This document shows, piece after piece, positions 1-8,774 of a DNA stretch of 64,000 nucleotides. The stretch covers positions 204,644-268,643 of the forward strand of contig NZ_LNYA01000024.1 in the NCBI RefSeq assembly GCF_001467615.1. The letters run 5' to 3'. Every line of letters begins with the position of its first letter. Position 1 is the stretch's first letter. This DNA is from Legionella erythra. Lineage in GTDB: Bacteria > Pseudomonadota > Gammaproteobacteria > Legionellales > Legionellaceae. The position numbers and the translations under genes were made by a program. The notes beneath the pieces were generated by a model. It was not told the DNA's origin. It ran no database searches and saw nothing but the letters and a program-made list of their open reading frames with translations.

Positions 1-386
1 TACGAGATCTTTGTGGCAATGTGTAGAACAGTTTGTCCATGTTGACCCAGCGTGGCAAAATCAAATCCCCGTTTTGAAGCTTCCGTAACAAATAAGGGAA
101 AGACAAATTGGCATGTTACTCTATCATTACAACCCCAGGCCGCCGTGTGTAAAGGCGTGTTACCGTCATTGTCTTTAATCGTGAAGTCAAGATCTTCACT
201 GGCAAACAGGACGTCTAAAATTCTACTGGCACTGGTAGAACCCATAACATTTCCGATTCGAGCGGTATGATGTAAAAGCGTCATCCCCTCTTCATCTTGC
301 TCTTTAATCAGATTAGGGTTAGCGTCTAGGGCGGCTTTGAGTTCCTCTGGCGAACTGACTAAGTTATCGAATTCATCCGATTTCAT
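1..386 (-). CDS. Ankyrin-repeat protein, N-terminal part (runs off the window)
   Basis: An open minus-strand frame begins at an ATG at 386-384 and stays open for 128 codons to the window edge, so the C-terminus is missing. It starts MKSDEFDNLVSSPEELKAAL. It then shows ankyrin signatures: 'GMTLLHHTARIGN' (about residues 34-46), 'NDGNTPLHTAAWGCN' (about 74-88) and 'HGQTVLHIATK' (near 117-127). These match the G-x-TPLHxAA-x-G core. Ankyrin repeats bind proteins and in Legionella are common in Dot/Icm effectors. The start lacks a strong ribosome-binding site. Host targeting is inferred, not seen. Confidence 0.8.
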   Translation of the reverse strand, partial: MKSDEFDNLVSSPEELKAALDANPNLIKEQDEEGMTLLHHTARIGNVMGSTSASRILDVLFASEDLDFTIKDNDGNTPLHTAAWGCNDRVTCQFVFPLFVTEASKRGFDFATLGQHGQTVLHIATKIS

Positions 387-589
387 GGCGTGTCTCTAAA
401 ATGATTGGATTCCCTTAAATCATGGCAGTTTTCAGGACAATTTCTACTAACTATGATCAAAAAATGGTCTTTATGAAAATGGAAGGCAGGTTGATGAATG
501 CCAAGCTATACTCTGGTGATAATTCAAGTACTGAATTAACTCAACTTTTTCGAAGAAAAATCGATTGATCGCAAAAGAGCAAGGACTGC

Positions 590-1357
590 ATGATAAAAAT
601 AATCCATATTTCCGATTTGCATGTTGGCCACCACCTTGAGGCAATCCCCGAGGCATTTCACGAGGCCTGTGCGCTAATCAAGCCGGATTTATTCCTCATT
701 TCCGGGGATTTAACGCAACGCGCCAAAAGCTGGCAATTTAAAGCCTTAGCCGAATTTTTAGCGCGATTACCTGCTCCGTATCTCGTCACCCCCGGCAATC
801 ATGATATCCCTTTCTTTAATGCCATAGCCAGGCTCTTGTGGCCTTTTAAACAGTATAAGCGCCATGTGTCTTCGACGCTTGAAGTCAGTTTCAGGAACGC
901 CGATTGCCGAATCCTGGGGTTAAATTCAGTGAACCCTTATGAAATCAAGGACGGGCGGTTGTCAGAGGCGTCATTGACAAAAATGAAGGCTTTTTTTCAG
1001 TCCGAAGGGCAGCAATTAAATATTTTATTCTTCCATCATAATTTTCATTATTTTGAGGGCATGCATAATCCATTAACCAATGCCGAAGAATTTATTGATT
1101 ATTTAAAGCAAAGCCCCATCCACATCGTTTGTACCGGCCATTTGCATTATGCCAACATTACCCTCATTGAAAAAAACAACGGCGATAATGCCATGATCCT
1201 GCATGCTGGCTCTTTGTCCTGTGTGCGCACTCGCGATAAGTTCAACAGCTTCTATGTTATAAATAATGAGCGTCTGACTTGCGAAGTTGATCGGTATGTC
1301 TTTGATAAGGGGCAGTTTATTCCGCAGGAAAAATTCGCTGTCGAATTTGCGAAGTAA
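590..1357 (+). CDS. Calcineurin-like metallophosphoesterase
   Basis: A 255-residue protein with the full set of metallophosphoesterase metal-binding motifs in order: D9-L-H11 in 'ISDLHVG', G39-D40 in 'LISGDLT', G69-N-H-D72, paired histidines at about 149-150, and G183-H-L-H186. This is the class that contains CpdA-type 3',5'-cyclic nucleotide phosphodiesterases and related phosphatases with a two-metal site. The substrate cannot be read from sequence. There is no signal peptide, so it is probably cytoplasmic. AAGGA lies 5 bases before the ATG and supports the start. Confidence 0.85.
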   Translation: MIKIIHISDLHVGHHLEAIPEAFHEACALIKPDLFLISGDLTQRAKSWQFKALAEFLARLPAPYLVTPGNHDIPFFNAIARLLWPFKQYKRHVSSTLEVSFRNADCRILGLNSVNPYEIKDGRLSEASLTKMKAFFQSEGQQLNILFFHHNFHYFEGMHNPLTNAEEFIDYLKQSPIHIVCTGHLHYANITLIEKNNGDNAMILHAGSLSCVRTRDKFNSFYVINNERLTCEVDRYVFDKGQFIPQEKFAVEFAK

Positions 1358-1423
1358 CATACCCATTTGCTTGGGATAGGATTACCATTAGGGGTATCGG
1401 TCAATAATTCCTGGAGACAGTCA

Positions 1424-3082
1424 ATGGATTTGACCAGGCTTGAACAGCGTTTACATGCTATCGAAGAGCGCCTTGCTGTGATTGAACAGCATCTTGCCAT
1501 TCCTGCACCGTCCTTAGGCTGGCATGATCCTGTTGTACCTGTTTCCAATGCCGGAAAAGCGGATGTGAGCAGGCCTCTGAACACGCCAAAATCAGGTAAT
1601 TGGTTGGGGACAATCGCCGTGGTGTGTTTTGTGCTGGCGGCTGGATTCATTATCAAACTGTCCGTTGACAGTGGGTGGTTAACACCCGGGCGGCAAATTG
1701 TCATTGCAGCGGTCTTTGGATTGTCATTAATTGGAACCGGGTTTGCCTTGTTGCATGCTGACCGCGCCTATGCCAGTCTGTTGCCAGCGGCTGGGGTGAT
1801 TATTCTTTATCTTTCTGTTTTTGCGGCGCATCGCGTTTATAACCTCGTGCCGTTTAATACGGCCATGGCCCTCATCGTCATGGTATCGCTGTTATGCATC
1901 GGCCTGTATCTGAAAATAAAACACGATGCCTATGCGATATGCGCAGCAGCAGGCGCTTACCTTGGCCCGATTATTCTGGGTTTGCAGGCCGCCTCGATGT
2001 TTTCAATGTATTATTTTGTTTGTTGCTCCCTGACCTTTGCCACCATTTCTATCTGGCTCCGTTCGCGGATAATGACCATTCTGGCCGCTTATTTAGCTAT
2101 ATTGATTACTTCTCTCATTGGGCTTCAATTAAACGATGATGTCACCATCGCGGTTGTTCTGGCCTTACATTTTCTGATTTTTACCCTGGGGACCTATCTG
2201 TTTACCCATGTGCATCAACAGGAATTAACTGAAAAAGAAGCCTGGGGTTTCTTTCCTGTCCTCATGCTGTTTTATGCGATGGAGTACTTTTATATCGATA
2301 GGAGTTATCCAGGGTTGGCCCCCTGGCTGTCGCTGCTGTTTGCCGGGTTGGTGTTGGTGTTGTATGTCTCGGCCAAACACCTGTTTCCAGACGGTCGCAT
2401 TAAAAGCCAATCCATGATTTTTGCTTTTGTGGCGATTGTGTTATTTCATTCATTTTATATTGAACTGCTGCCTGCCTCCGTGAAACCCTGGCTGTATGTG
2501 TTGATCATGCTGGCCTTAGCCTTTTTACCGCTTAAGCCGGCCACGATGAAAGACAGAGGCACTTATTATGTTCCGGCACTGATTGGCTTTGTTATTCTCG
2601 CCATTGAATACATCAATATTCTTAATCACTTGCTGCACCTTAATTCAAGCATGGCCGCGGGTGACGATCCTTCATCCTGGCTTATGGTCGCTTTTGCCGC
2701 CCTCATCAGTACATGGTTAGCCCTTATTTATCGCCGCGATGATCTGGCTCAACATGAAGAATACGGCTCCAGTTTGCTGGGCGCTGCCCATTTACTGGCT
2801 CTTGCCGGTTTTTATCGTTTGGCGGATCCTTACGGCTCATTGGCTGTTTCCGCCTGCTGGTTGTTTTATGCCATGGCCGTCATGGCCTTTGCCTATCAAC
2901 GCCGGGATAAAACCATGGCGAAATCGGCCCTGGTGGTTTTAGGTTTTGCGGCAGGTAAAGCCCTGCTCTACGATGCGGCGTCGACCCCCACCATGGTCAG
3001 AATTTTTTGCCTGTTGCTCACGGGTGGGGTGCTATACGGGGCCGGCTTTTTAATGAAGAAAATTACGGAATGGGAAAAATAA
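1424..3082 (+). CDS. DUF2339 family polytopic membrane protein
   Basis: About 552 residues. A short N-terminal coiled coil ('LEQRLHAIEERLAVIEQHL') and a linker precede at least a dozen hydrophobic segments that fill the rest of the protein. This architecture is typical of DUF2339 inner-membrane proteins, whose function is unknown. I place the start at 1424 because CTGGAG lies 7 bases upstream and the 19 preceding in-frame codons look like leader sequence. It follows the phosphoesterase by about 65 bases in the same direction and could be co-transcribed. Confidence 0.7.
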   Translation: MDLTRLEQRLHAIEERLAVIEQHLAIPAPSLGWHDPVVPVSNAGKADVSRPLNTPKSGNWLGTIAVVCFVLAAGFIIKLSVDSGWLTPGRQIVIAAVFGLSLIGTGFALLHADRAYASLLPAAGVIILYLSVFAAHRVYNLVPFNTAMALIVMVSLLCIGLYLKIKHDAYAICAAAGAYLGPIILGLQAASMFSMYYFVCCSLTFATISIWLRSRIMTILAAYLAILITSLIGLQLNDDVTIAVVLALHFLIFTLGTYLFTHVHQQELTEKEAWGFFPVLMLFYAMEYFYIDRSYPGLAPWLSLLFAGLVLVLYVSAKHLFPDGRIKSQSMIFAFVAIVLFHSFYIELLPASVKPWLYVLIMLALAFLPLKPATMKDRGTYYVPALIGFVILAIEYINILNHLLHLNSSMAAGDDPSSWLMVAFAALISTWLALIYRRDDLAQHEEYGSSLLGAAHLLALAGFYRLADPYGSLAVSACWLFYAMAVMAFAYQRRDKTMAKSALVVLGFAAGKALLYDAASTPTMVRIFCLLLTGGVLYGAGFLMKKITEWEK

Positions 3083-3167
3083 TCCACGTAAGGGATTGAT
3101 CTAGGAGCATTTTGGTTGGATATTTACCCAATAGTGTTGACCAGTGGCAAAAACAAAGGGATCGTTC

Positions 3168-3881
3168 ATGCATACATCGAATTACATTTATCATCACGGC
3201 GAGCAGGAATTGCACGGTTTTTTAGCCTATGACGATTCACACGACAGGCAGCGGCCTGCGGTACTCGTAGCCCACGATTGGACCGGGCGTAATGATTTCG
3301 CCTGTAAAAAAGCGGAAATGCTCGCCAAAATGGGTTATCTGGGTTTTGCCCTGGATATGTATGGCCATGGGCGTCTGGGTGAGACGACGGATGAAAAAAT
3401 GGGACTTATGCAGCCGTTGGCCAATGACAGGCTTTTATTGCGCGACCGCATTAACGCGGCCTTTGACGCCGTCATTGCCATGCCGGAAGTGGATAACAAC
3501 CGGGTGGCGGCCATTGGTTTTTGTTTCGGCGGCCTTTGTGTCCTGGATTTAGCCCGAAGCGGCGTGCCTTTAAAAGGGGTAGTTAGTTTTCACGGTCTTC
3601 TCAATAAACCCAAAGAACTGCACACCCATCCTATCAGTGCCAAAATCCTGGCCTTGCATGGCTACGACGATCCCATGGTTCGCCCTGATCAGGTGACTGA
3701 GTTCTGTCAGGAAATGACCGATGCCCAGGTCGATTGGCAGGTGTACATGTATGGTCATACCGAGCATGCGTTTACCAACCCAGAGGCGCATGATATGCAA
3801 CTGGGGACCATTTACAATCCAGTTGCTGAGCGACGCGCCCTGAAGGCGATGGATAATTTCCTGCAGGAAATTTTTGCTTAA
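3168..3881 (+). CDS. Dienelactone hydrolase family protein (copy 1)
   Basis: A 237-residue alpha/beta hydrolase of the dienelactone hydrolase family. The nucleophile elbow is 'GFCFGG' with cysteine in place of serine. Aspartate in 'HGYDDP' and histidine in 'TEHAFT' complete the Cys-Asp-His triad known for this family. It probably hydrolyses small ester or lactone substrates in the cytoplasm. The start at 3168 has AAAGGG 7 bases upstream; a GTG 24 bases earlier is possible. A close paralogue sits at 18097-18813. The two share long stretches around the elbow and 'GVVSFHGLL'. Confidence 0.85.
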   Translation: MHTSNYIYHHGEQELHGFLAYDDSHDRQRPAVLVAHDWTGRNDFACKKAEMLAKMGYLGFALDMYGHGRLGETTDEKMGLMQPLANDRLLLRDRINAAFDAVIAMPEVDNNRVAAIGFCFGGLCVLDLARSGVPLKGVVSFHGLLNKPKELHTHPISAKILALHGYDDPMVRPDQVTEFCQEMTDAQVDWQVYMYGHTEHAFTNPEAHDMQLGTIYNPVAERRALKAMDNFLQEIFA

Positions 3882-3887
3882 TCGTCG

Positions 3888-5096
3888 TCAAGCACACAGG
3901 AAAAGATGCTCAAACCCGGAAAAGGACAGGCTGTGATGTTTTCGCTGCGGTACATAGGCGGGATCGAGCTGTAATTCCGGGTAGCGTTCAAGCAGCACGC
4001 GGATAAGGCGGCTCATTTCAATTCGGGCCAATTTCGTGCCGAGGCAGAAATGGCTGCCATAGCCATAACTGAAATGGGGGATGGCCTTGTCCTGAAGCGT
4101 CACCGCATGGGGGGCGTCGAAACAGGCTGGATCACGATTTACCGCATGCGTTGAAATAAAAATCACTTTGCCGCGTTCAATAAGCCGGCCTCCTAATACC
4201 GTATCCTGTTTAGCCACACGAAAAATAAAGGTGACGGCGGGATCCAGACGGTTACATTCCTCAAGGATCGCATCAAGCCGGTTTCTATCCTGCTGTAGCG
4301 TTGACCAAAGCCCGGGTTCGGTCAGCAGGGTATACAGATTATTGCAGAGTTGATCGGTGGTCGTGACCTGACCGGCAACCAGCATCATAATTGCCTGGGA
4401 AATAATGTCCTCATCATTCAGGCCGAAATGCGCCTGATGCAAAAGCAGGGTGCTTAAAAAATCCGGGCCGGGCATCCGGCGGCGAGACTCGATGAGGTTG
4501 GCGAAATAGTCATATAACCGTTTGGCGCTGTGGTTAACCTGAATGCCGTCGGCATCCTGATACGTGGTGGAACCGCCAAAAAATTGCGTCATGTTATTTG
4601 ACCACTCATAAAAATCATGCCGTTCGCTTTCAGGGATGGCAAACAATTCAGCCAGGGCAGTGGACGGGATGATTTGCGCTACCTGATGCACAAAGTCAAA
4701 CGGTTCGCCGGGTTTAAAGTCCGCCAGACAGCGGTCGATGGTGGCATCAATCAGCGGCTTTAACTGGTCAATGGTCTGGTGACCAAAGCCATGATAACAA
4801 ATGCGTCGCCTGTCGGTGTGCTCTGGGGCATCGCTCATCACCATCATGCGGCTGACAACCTTGAAAAAATCACTAATCAGGGACAGATTCATGTCCGGCA
4901 TACGTGAAATAAAGAAGGGGGTGCGATCACAGGTGTAATCTTCACTGGTCAAGACCTGTTTGGCTAAATCATAAGCGGTAATCACAAAAAACTGGCCTGG
5001 GTCCCACCAGAAAAGCTCACCCATCTCACGCAAGTGGCGGCTGAATTCGCCAGGGGTTGTGCTTTGTTTTAACTGCATCAGGGTATAAGGTTTCAT
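3888..5096 (-). CDS. Cytochrome P450, isonitrile cluster tailoring enzyme
   Basis: A 402-residue soluble bacterial P450. Visible family motifs: I-helix 'LVAGQVTTTDQL' (the AG-x-x-TT oxygen-activation region), K-helix E-x-x-R in 'EECNRL', and heme-binding 'FSYGYGSHFCLG' with thiolate Cys351. There is no membrane anchor. Its ATG overlaps the stop of the upstream oxygenase gene by 4 bases (ATGA), so the two are translationally coupled. It is the last gene of the pvcA-like/pvcB-like/P450 unit. A role in oxidising the isonitrile product is inferred from this position; no redox partner lies nearby. Confidence 0.9.
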   Translation of the reverse strand: MKPYTLMQLKQSTTPGEFSRHLREMGELFWWDPGQFFVITAYDLAKQVLTSEDYTCDRTPFFISRMPDMNLSLISDFFKVVSRMMVMSDAPEHTDRRRICYHGFGHQTIDQLKPLIDATIDRCLADFKPGEPFDFVHQVAQIIPSTALAELFAIPESERHDFYEWSNNMTQFFGGSTTYQDADGIQVNHSAKRLYDYFANLIESRRRMPGPDFLSTLLLHQAHFGLNDEDIISQAIMMLVAGQVTTTDQLCNNLYTLLTEPGLWSTLQQDRNRLDAILEECNRLDPAVTFIFRVAKQDTVLGGRLIERGKVIFISTHAVNRDPACFDAPHAVTLQDKAIPHFSYGYGSHFCLGTKLARIEMSRLIRVLLERYPELQLDPAYVPQRKHHSLSFSGFEHLFLCA

Positions 5097-5863
5097 AAGA
5101 GTTGTATCCTTCTTAAATGACGGGGGCTGTGTTTACTAAAGGCATTGCGGCCATGCAAGAGCGCAAAGTTATCAGCAAGAAGGTAATCGCCTTCCTGCCA
5201 GCGGTGTTCGTAGCAGTGCTGCGGTGCGCGCATGACACGGCTTAACGTGTTCAGTATGGCATCTGACTCCAACGCGCTTTTGCCAAGGACTGCCACGTCG
5301 ACGGGATTTAAGTAATCCTCGCCCACGGGTTCGGCAAAGCGGAGAATGGTTTCGCCGGTATCCGGATGCAGCATGACCATAGGCCGAACGATGGAACCGC
5401 CATAGTGAACCCGTTTTTCAGTTTTAAACGTGAACGTGTAATCACGCCACGCAGCTTGTTGCCTTGCCCTGGCTGTTTTCCACACCCGTTGGGTATTCAC
5501 AAAAACAGTCTCACCGCCGCAATGCGGCAGAGGCGCTTTTAAACAGTGGAAGAAAAGAAAACGCGGCTCCTGATGAAAGGCGCCATCCCAGTGCAGCGGT
5601 ACATCGCCTTCAGTAAACAGGTAGTTGGGTTTACGTTTATCGACCCGCATGTCCATCACCGGACCTGTGTCCCAATAAAGAAGCGGTGCCTGGCTTTGCA
5701 AATAATCGACCAGCTCGTCTTTACTGAGCGGTTTAAACCCCCGCATCAAAACTAACTGGTGTTCTGTTACCTGATTAAGGATCGTGTTGAGCGGTACCCG
5801 GGTGAGATCATCCTGTCTGGCTGTTATCACGTGGGGGGTAAAGGGGGGCATTGGCGTTCGCAT
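5093..5863 (-). CDS. pvcB: PvcB-like Fe(II)/2-oxoglutarate-dependent oxygenase (TauD/TfdA fold)
   Basis: 256 residues. The iron facial triad is visible as H91-W-D93 ('PLHWDGAF') and a distal histidine at about 237 ('LLHGRNAF'). Arginines near 251-252 ('RRIQLL') are placed to bind the 2-oxoglutarate carboxylate. PvcB/IsnB enzymes oxidise the isonitrile amino acid made by PvcA/IsnA, often by decarboxylation or desaturation. I choose the ATG at 5863 because GGAGG lies 7 bases upstream and the ATG overlaps the pvcA-like stop as TGATG. The name rests on the fold plus direct coupling to the isonitrile synthase. The exact product is unknown. Confidence 0.8.
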   Translation of the reverse strand: MRTPMPPFTPHVITARQDDLTRVPLNTILNQVTEHQLVLMRGFKPLSKDELVDYLQSQAPLLYWDTGPVMDMRVDKRKPNYLFTEGDVPLHWDGAFHQEPRFLFFHCLKAPLPHCGGETVFVNTQRVWKTARARQQAAWRDYTFTFKTEKRVHYGGSIVRPMVMLHPDTGETILRFAEPVGEDYLNPVDVAVLGKSALESDAILNTLSRVMRAPQHCYEHRWQEGDYLLADNFALLHGRNAFSKHSPRHLRRIQLL

Positions 5864-6795
5864 CAGCAAGCCTCCAGAACATAATGATCATGATTTAAAC
5901 GGGCGCCAAGCTGTTCAGCTTCCTGTCGTTTGACCAGTTGCCAACCATTGGGTCTTTTTAGCATGACGTTATGCCAGGGGGTGGCCCATTGGTTACTGGC
6001 GGGTAGAAACTGAATGCCCAGTTTGTCAGAACCGCAGGGTTGGGGATGAATGGATAAGCGCAGGCTGTTTGGAAAAGATTTGGCCAACAGCCGCGACCAG
6101 GCATTGGAGCGCCGTATCACCTCATAGGCCACAGATTTAGCCTGCTTTCGAATCTGATTTTTCGACAGGCCCGGGTGCAGTGCCAATTGATCTTCAACGA
6201 TGAAACGATGGATGCCGTTAAACTGATACAGCAAGGCGGGATCGTCCTCGATACGGGTTAAAAGGGCTGGCAAGGATTCAGCATACTCCATCATTAACCG
6301 CTCGCGCATACGAGTGTATGTCAGCGAGTCATAGATATCATCCAGTGAAAACGTTGAAAGATGGTTTAATTGGTTATCCTTGATGATTTGCTTGATGCCG
6401 CGCTGATAAATGTCCACGTCCTCATCGCTGACTAACACCAGATCGTTAAACACCCGCCCATCGGAACAAATGATAAGTTTAACGCCGTGGCTGTAGGTTT
6501 GTTGCATGGACGCGCAGAGGGCATTTAAATGGCTTAATCCCATCACTTCACCGCGATCAGGATGGGGGGACAGGGTTTTTTTGCGGTTAGCCGATTTGGC
6601 AGGGAAAGCAGGCAGGATCATCACCAGCGGCAGTTGCCTTTGAATGGCAAATGTCAGGTATTGTCTGGGATGATGCTGGCAATGGGGGCAGAGCGCTTTG
6701 CGGCAGGCGCTGTGCCCCGGTTCACTGGAACGGAGACGATTCATCAGGAGAAACGTTAACTCATTGACTACCTCATCATGATTCATGTCATTCAT
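5863..6795 (-). CDS. pvcA: PvcA/IsnA-like isonitrile (isocyanide) synthase
   Basis: 310 residues matching the pyoverdine/dityrosine (DIT1/PvcA) family. Characteristic stretches are 'LPAFPAKSANRKKTL', 'LSHLNALC', and 'GVKLIICSDGRVFNDLV' followed by a D-V-x-x-Y segment. Family members convert the amine of tyrosine or tryptophan to an isonitrile, using ribulose-5-phosphate as the carbon donor. AGGA lies 5-6 bases before the ATG at 6795. It is the first gene of a three-gene overlapping operon and is divergent from a LysR gene. Which amino acid is used cannot be told from sequence. Confidence 0.88.
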   Translation of the reverse strand: MNDMNHDEVVNELTFLLMNRLRSSEPGHSACRKALCPHCQHHPRQYLTFAIQRQLPLVMILPAFPAKSANRKKTLSPHPDRGEVMGLSHLNALCASMQQTYSHGVKLIICSDGRVFNDLVLVSDEDVDIYQRGIKQIIKDNQLNHLSTFSLDDIYDSLTYTRMRERLMMEYAESLPALLTRIEDDPALLYQFNGIHRFIVEDQLALHPGLSKNQIRKQAKSVAYEVIRRSNAWSRLLAKSFPNSLRLSIHPQPCGSDKLGIQFLPASNQWATPWHNVMLKRPNGWQLVKRQEAEQLGARLNHDHYVLEAC

Positions 6796-6889
6796 ATTGA
6801 TCCTGCTGTGATTGGGTTCAAAAGCAGGTTAGAAGAAATCTGTATAATTTGATAATATTAAGTTTTTATGAATTTAATTAATAAAATTA

Positions 6890-7786
6890 ATGGAAATTGA
6901 TTTTGATGCCTTGCATACGTTTGTCACAGTCGTGGAAAAAGGCGGCTTCAATGCTGCGGCAGAGGCTCTGTTTAAAACACAGCCAGCCATCACCCTCGCC
7001 GTGAAGAAACTCGAGAACCGCTTAAACCTCTGTTTGTTTGATCGCAGTCATTATCGGCCGCAACTGACACCCCAAGGTGAAAAATTGTATAAACGGGCCA
7101 AGTCGCTGGTGAGCCATTGGCGGCATTTAAACGAGTTTTCCCAGCAATTGGGAGCAGGCATGGAAAGCGACATTACCATTGCCATCGATGTGTTTTATCC
7201 CTTAAATGCATTAAAAGAATTATTGCGCCACTGGATTAATACCTACCCCTTGACCCAGTTTCATTTTCTATCGGAATCCTTAGGCGGTGCCTGTGAACGT
7301 TTATTGCGGCAGCAGGCGGATTTGGTGATCAGTGAAAACCTGATTTCTGATCGGGCGGTGGAAATGATTGTGTTGCGTTCAGAACCCATGGTGGCTGTTG
7401 CATCCCCGCGCTTTGTCGAACAATTTGCCGAGAAACTGCATGATTTGGATGATTTATCCGATTGCATGCAAGTCATTTTGCGTGATTCATCGCAGTCGGA
7501 TTTTACGTTTGGCGTTCTGGAACACGGTCGCCGCTGGACAGTCAGTGATGTTCATGCCAAAAAAGACATTATCCTTGCCGGTTTGGGCTGGGGCCGTCTG
7601 CCTTTACACCTGGTGGCGAAAGAGCTGGCTCATGGCAGTCTGCAACGGCTTATTGGGCCGCATATTGATGAACGCCTGTTAACCATGGGGGCTATTCGCC
7701 TGCAAAAGCCGGCTCACACGCCGATTGTTGAACGGTTATGGGCTGATCTGCACACCCTGAAACAGGGTGCCGGGTGTTCGCTTTGA
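6890..7786 (+). CDS. LysR-family transcriptional regulator, divergent from the isonitrile operon
   Basis: 298 residues. An N-terminal winged helix-turn-helix (about residues 4-62: 'LHTFVTVVEKGGFNAAAEAL', then 'QPAITLAVKKLENRL', then 'LFDRS') is followed by a periplasmic-binding-like effector domain. LysR genes commonly regulate the operon transcribed away from them, and the 94-base AT-rich gap to pvcA fits a shared control region. In Pseudomonas the pvc genes are controlled by the LysR protein PtxR, which is a precedent but not evidence of orthology. No clear ribosome-binding site precedes the ATG. Confidence 0.88.
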   Translation: MEIDFDALHTFVTVVEKGGFNAAAEALFKTQPAITLAVKKLENRLNLCLFDRSHYRPQLTPQGEKLYKRAKSLVSHWRHLNEFSQQLGAGMESDITIAIDVFYPLNALKELLRHWINTYPLTQFHFLSESLGGACERLLRQQADLVISENLISDRAVEMIVLRSEPMVAVASPRFVEQFAEKLHDLDDLSDCMQVILRDSSQSDFTFGVLEHGRRWTVSDVHAKKDIILAGLGWGRLPLHLVAKELAHGSLQRLIGPHIDERLLTMGAIRLQKPAHTPIVERLWADLHTLKQGAGCSL

Positions 7787-7873
7787 TTGCTTAATAAGCA
7801 AACTTGTGGCGCCAGGGGACGCCGTGATATAAACGGCTGTTAAATAACGCTTTAGCTAACACAGGAGATGCCA

Positions 7874-8215
7874 ATGACTCAGAAGTTTGGTGACATTACC
7901 AAAGGAATCAGTACTCAATTAGCAAAATTACGCAAAGAGATGCCTGACGTGATGGCTGGTTTTTCGGCCCTGTCGCAAGCCGCGACCAAAGACGGGGTAC
8001 TCAATAAAAAAACCAAAGAGCTCATTGCCATGGCGCTGGCTGTGGCCAATCATTGCCCTGGCTGCATCGGTTTTCATTCGCAGGCCTTGGTCAAACTGGG
8101 CACGTCCCGCGAAGAATTGATTGAAACCTTGGGCATGGCTGTTTATATGGGGGGTGGACCTTCTCTCATGTATGCGGCTGAAGCACTGGAAGCCTTTGAA
8201 GAGGCAAGCCAGTAA
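7874..8215 (+). CDS. Carboxymuconolactone decarboxylase / AhpD-like protein
   Basis: A 113-residue protein of the CMD/AhpD fold. The C-x-x-C redox motif is seen in 'NHCPGCIGFH', followed by the typical 'HSQALVKLGTSREELIETLGMAVYMGGGPS'-type helices. Members act as alkylhydroperoxidase-like thiol enzymes or as gamma-carboxymuconolactone decarboxylases. The CPGC pair favours a redox role. AGGAG lies 6 bases before the second ATG (7874), so I use that one rather than the ATG at 7868. It is separated from the LysR gene by about 80 bases and ends at a hairpin terminator. Confidence 0.85.
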   Translation: MTQKFGDITKGISTQLAKLRKEMPDVMAGFSALSQAATKDGVLNKKTKELIAMALAVANHCPGCIGFHSQALVKLGTSREELIETLGMAVYMGGGPSLMYAAEALEAFEEASQ

Positions 8216-8225
8216 ACTGGACTTG

Positions 8226-8245
8226 AGGCCGGTTAGAGCCGGCCT
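8226..8245. terminator. Hairpin terminator between convergent genes
   Basis: AGGCCGG and CCGGCCT form a perfect 7-bp stem with a 6-base loop, followed on the plus strand by a T-rich stretch. It lies just after the AhpD-like gene and before the end of the convergent small secreted-protein gene, so it may serve both. Confidence 0.6.
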
Positions 8246-8252
8246 TCTGCTC

Positions 8253-8699
8253 TTATTGGCCGGATAAGCCTCCGACGTGTTGAATGGCCTGCGGCAAATT
8301 CGATTGACCTTTGCAGGGGTATGCTTTAGCCACCCCAAGCCAGGCAACCTGCGAGACCGTCATCTTGTCTTTGTCGCTTTGCTGACTGGAAATTTCATTG
8401 TAGGTCTGCATAATAATGCCATTGAGGGTGACCGCATTGAGTGAAACGCCATTGGGCAGGCAAAAGAGGGGGCGTCCCTGGGTTTTAGCCAGTTCATTGG
8501 CTTGCATCAAGGTTTCAGCCACTGTTTCACTGGTAATGGTCAACACATTGCGGGCTGAGCGCGCCCAGGCCTGCGCCTGCGGATCCGCTTTCATCTCCAT
8601 TTGCGGAATGTTGTTGGCGATGTTCATGTAATGGTCAATGGTGTCGGCATGAAGGCCTGCTGCGAAGGCTGCGGCAGTACAAAAAAGGAAAGAGCGCAT
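8253..8699 (-). CDS. Small secreted protein, possibly Rap1a/Tai-type
   Basis: About 148 residues from the ATG at 8699. The N-terminus ('MRSFLFCTAAAFAAGLHA') is a convincing Sec signal peptide with cleavage near A-x-A/D. The mature part has two cysteines, in 'LFCLPNG' and 'AYPCKG'. Their spacing resembles small Rap1a/Tai immunity-type domains ('C-x-P ... P-C'), which is a weak family call. A longer start at 8729 would hide the signal peptide. It is probably periplasmic. Nothing next to it looks like a cognate toxin. Confidence 0.55.
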   Translation of the reverse strand: MRSFLFCTAAAFAAGLHADTIDHYMNIANNIPQMEMKADPQAQAWARSARNVLTITSETVAETLMQANELAKTQGRPLFCLPNGVSLNAVTLNGIIMQTYNEISSQQSDKDKMTVSQVAWLGVAKAYPCKGQSNLPQAIQHVGGLSGQ

Positions 8700-8774
8700 G
8701 GTTGTTCTCAATGATCTAAATGCGTACATGCCCTTAATGATAATTGACCACAGGGTATTTGCAACTGTTGTTGT

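Noticed and set aside
464..568. A 34-codon plus-strand reading frame before the phosphoesterase gene
   Set aside because: It lacks a ribosome-binding site, matches no known small protein and lies in the leader region, so it is not listed as a gene.
7788..7803. Palindrome TTGCTTAATAAGCAA after the LysR gene, possible terminator or operator
   Set aside because: Stem of 6 bp with a 3-base centre and no T-run, and nothing links it to a known operator.
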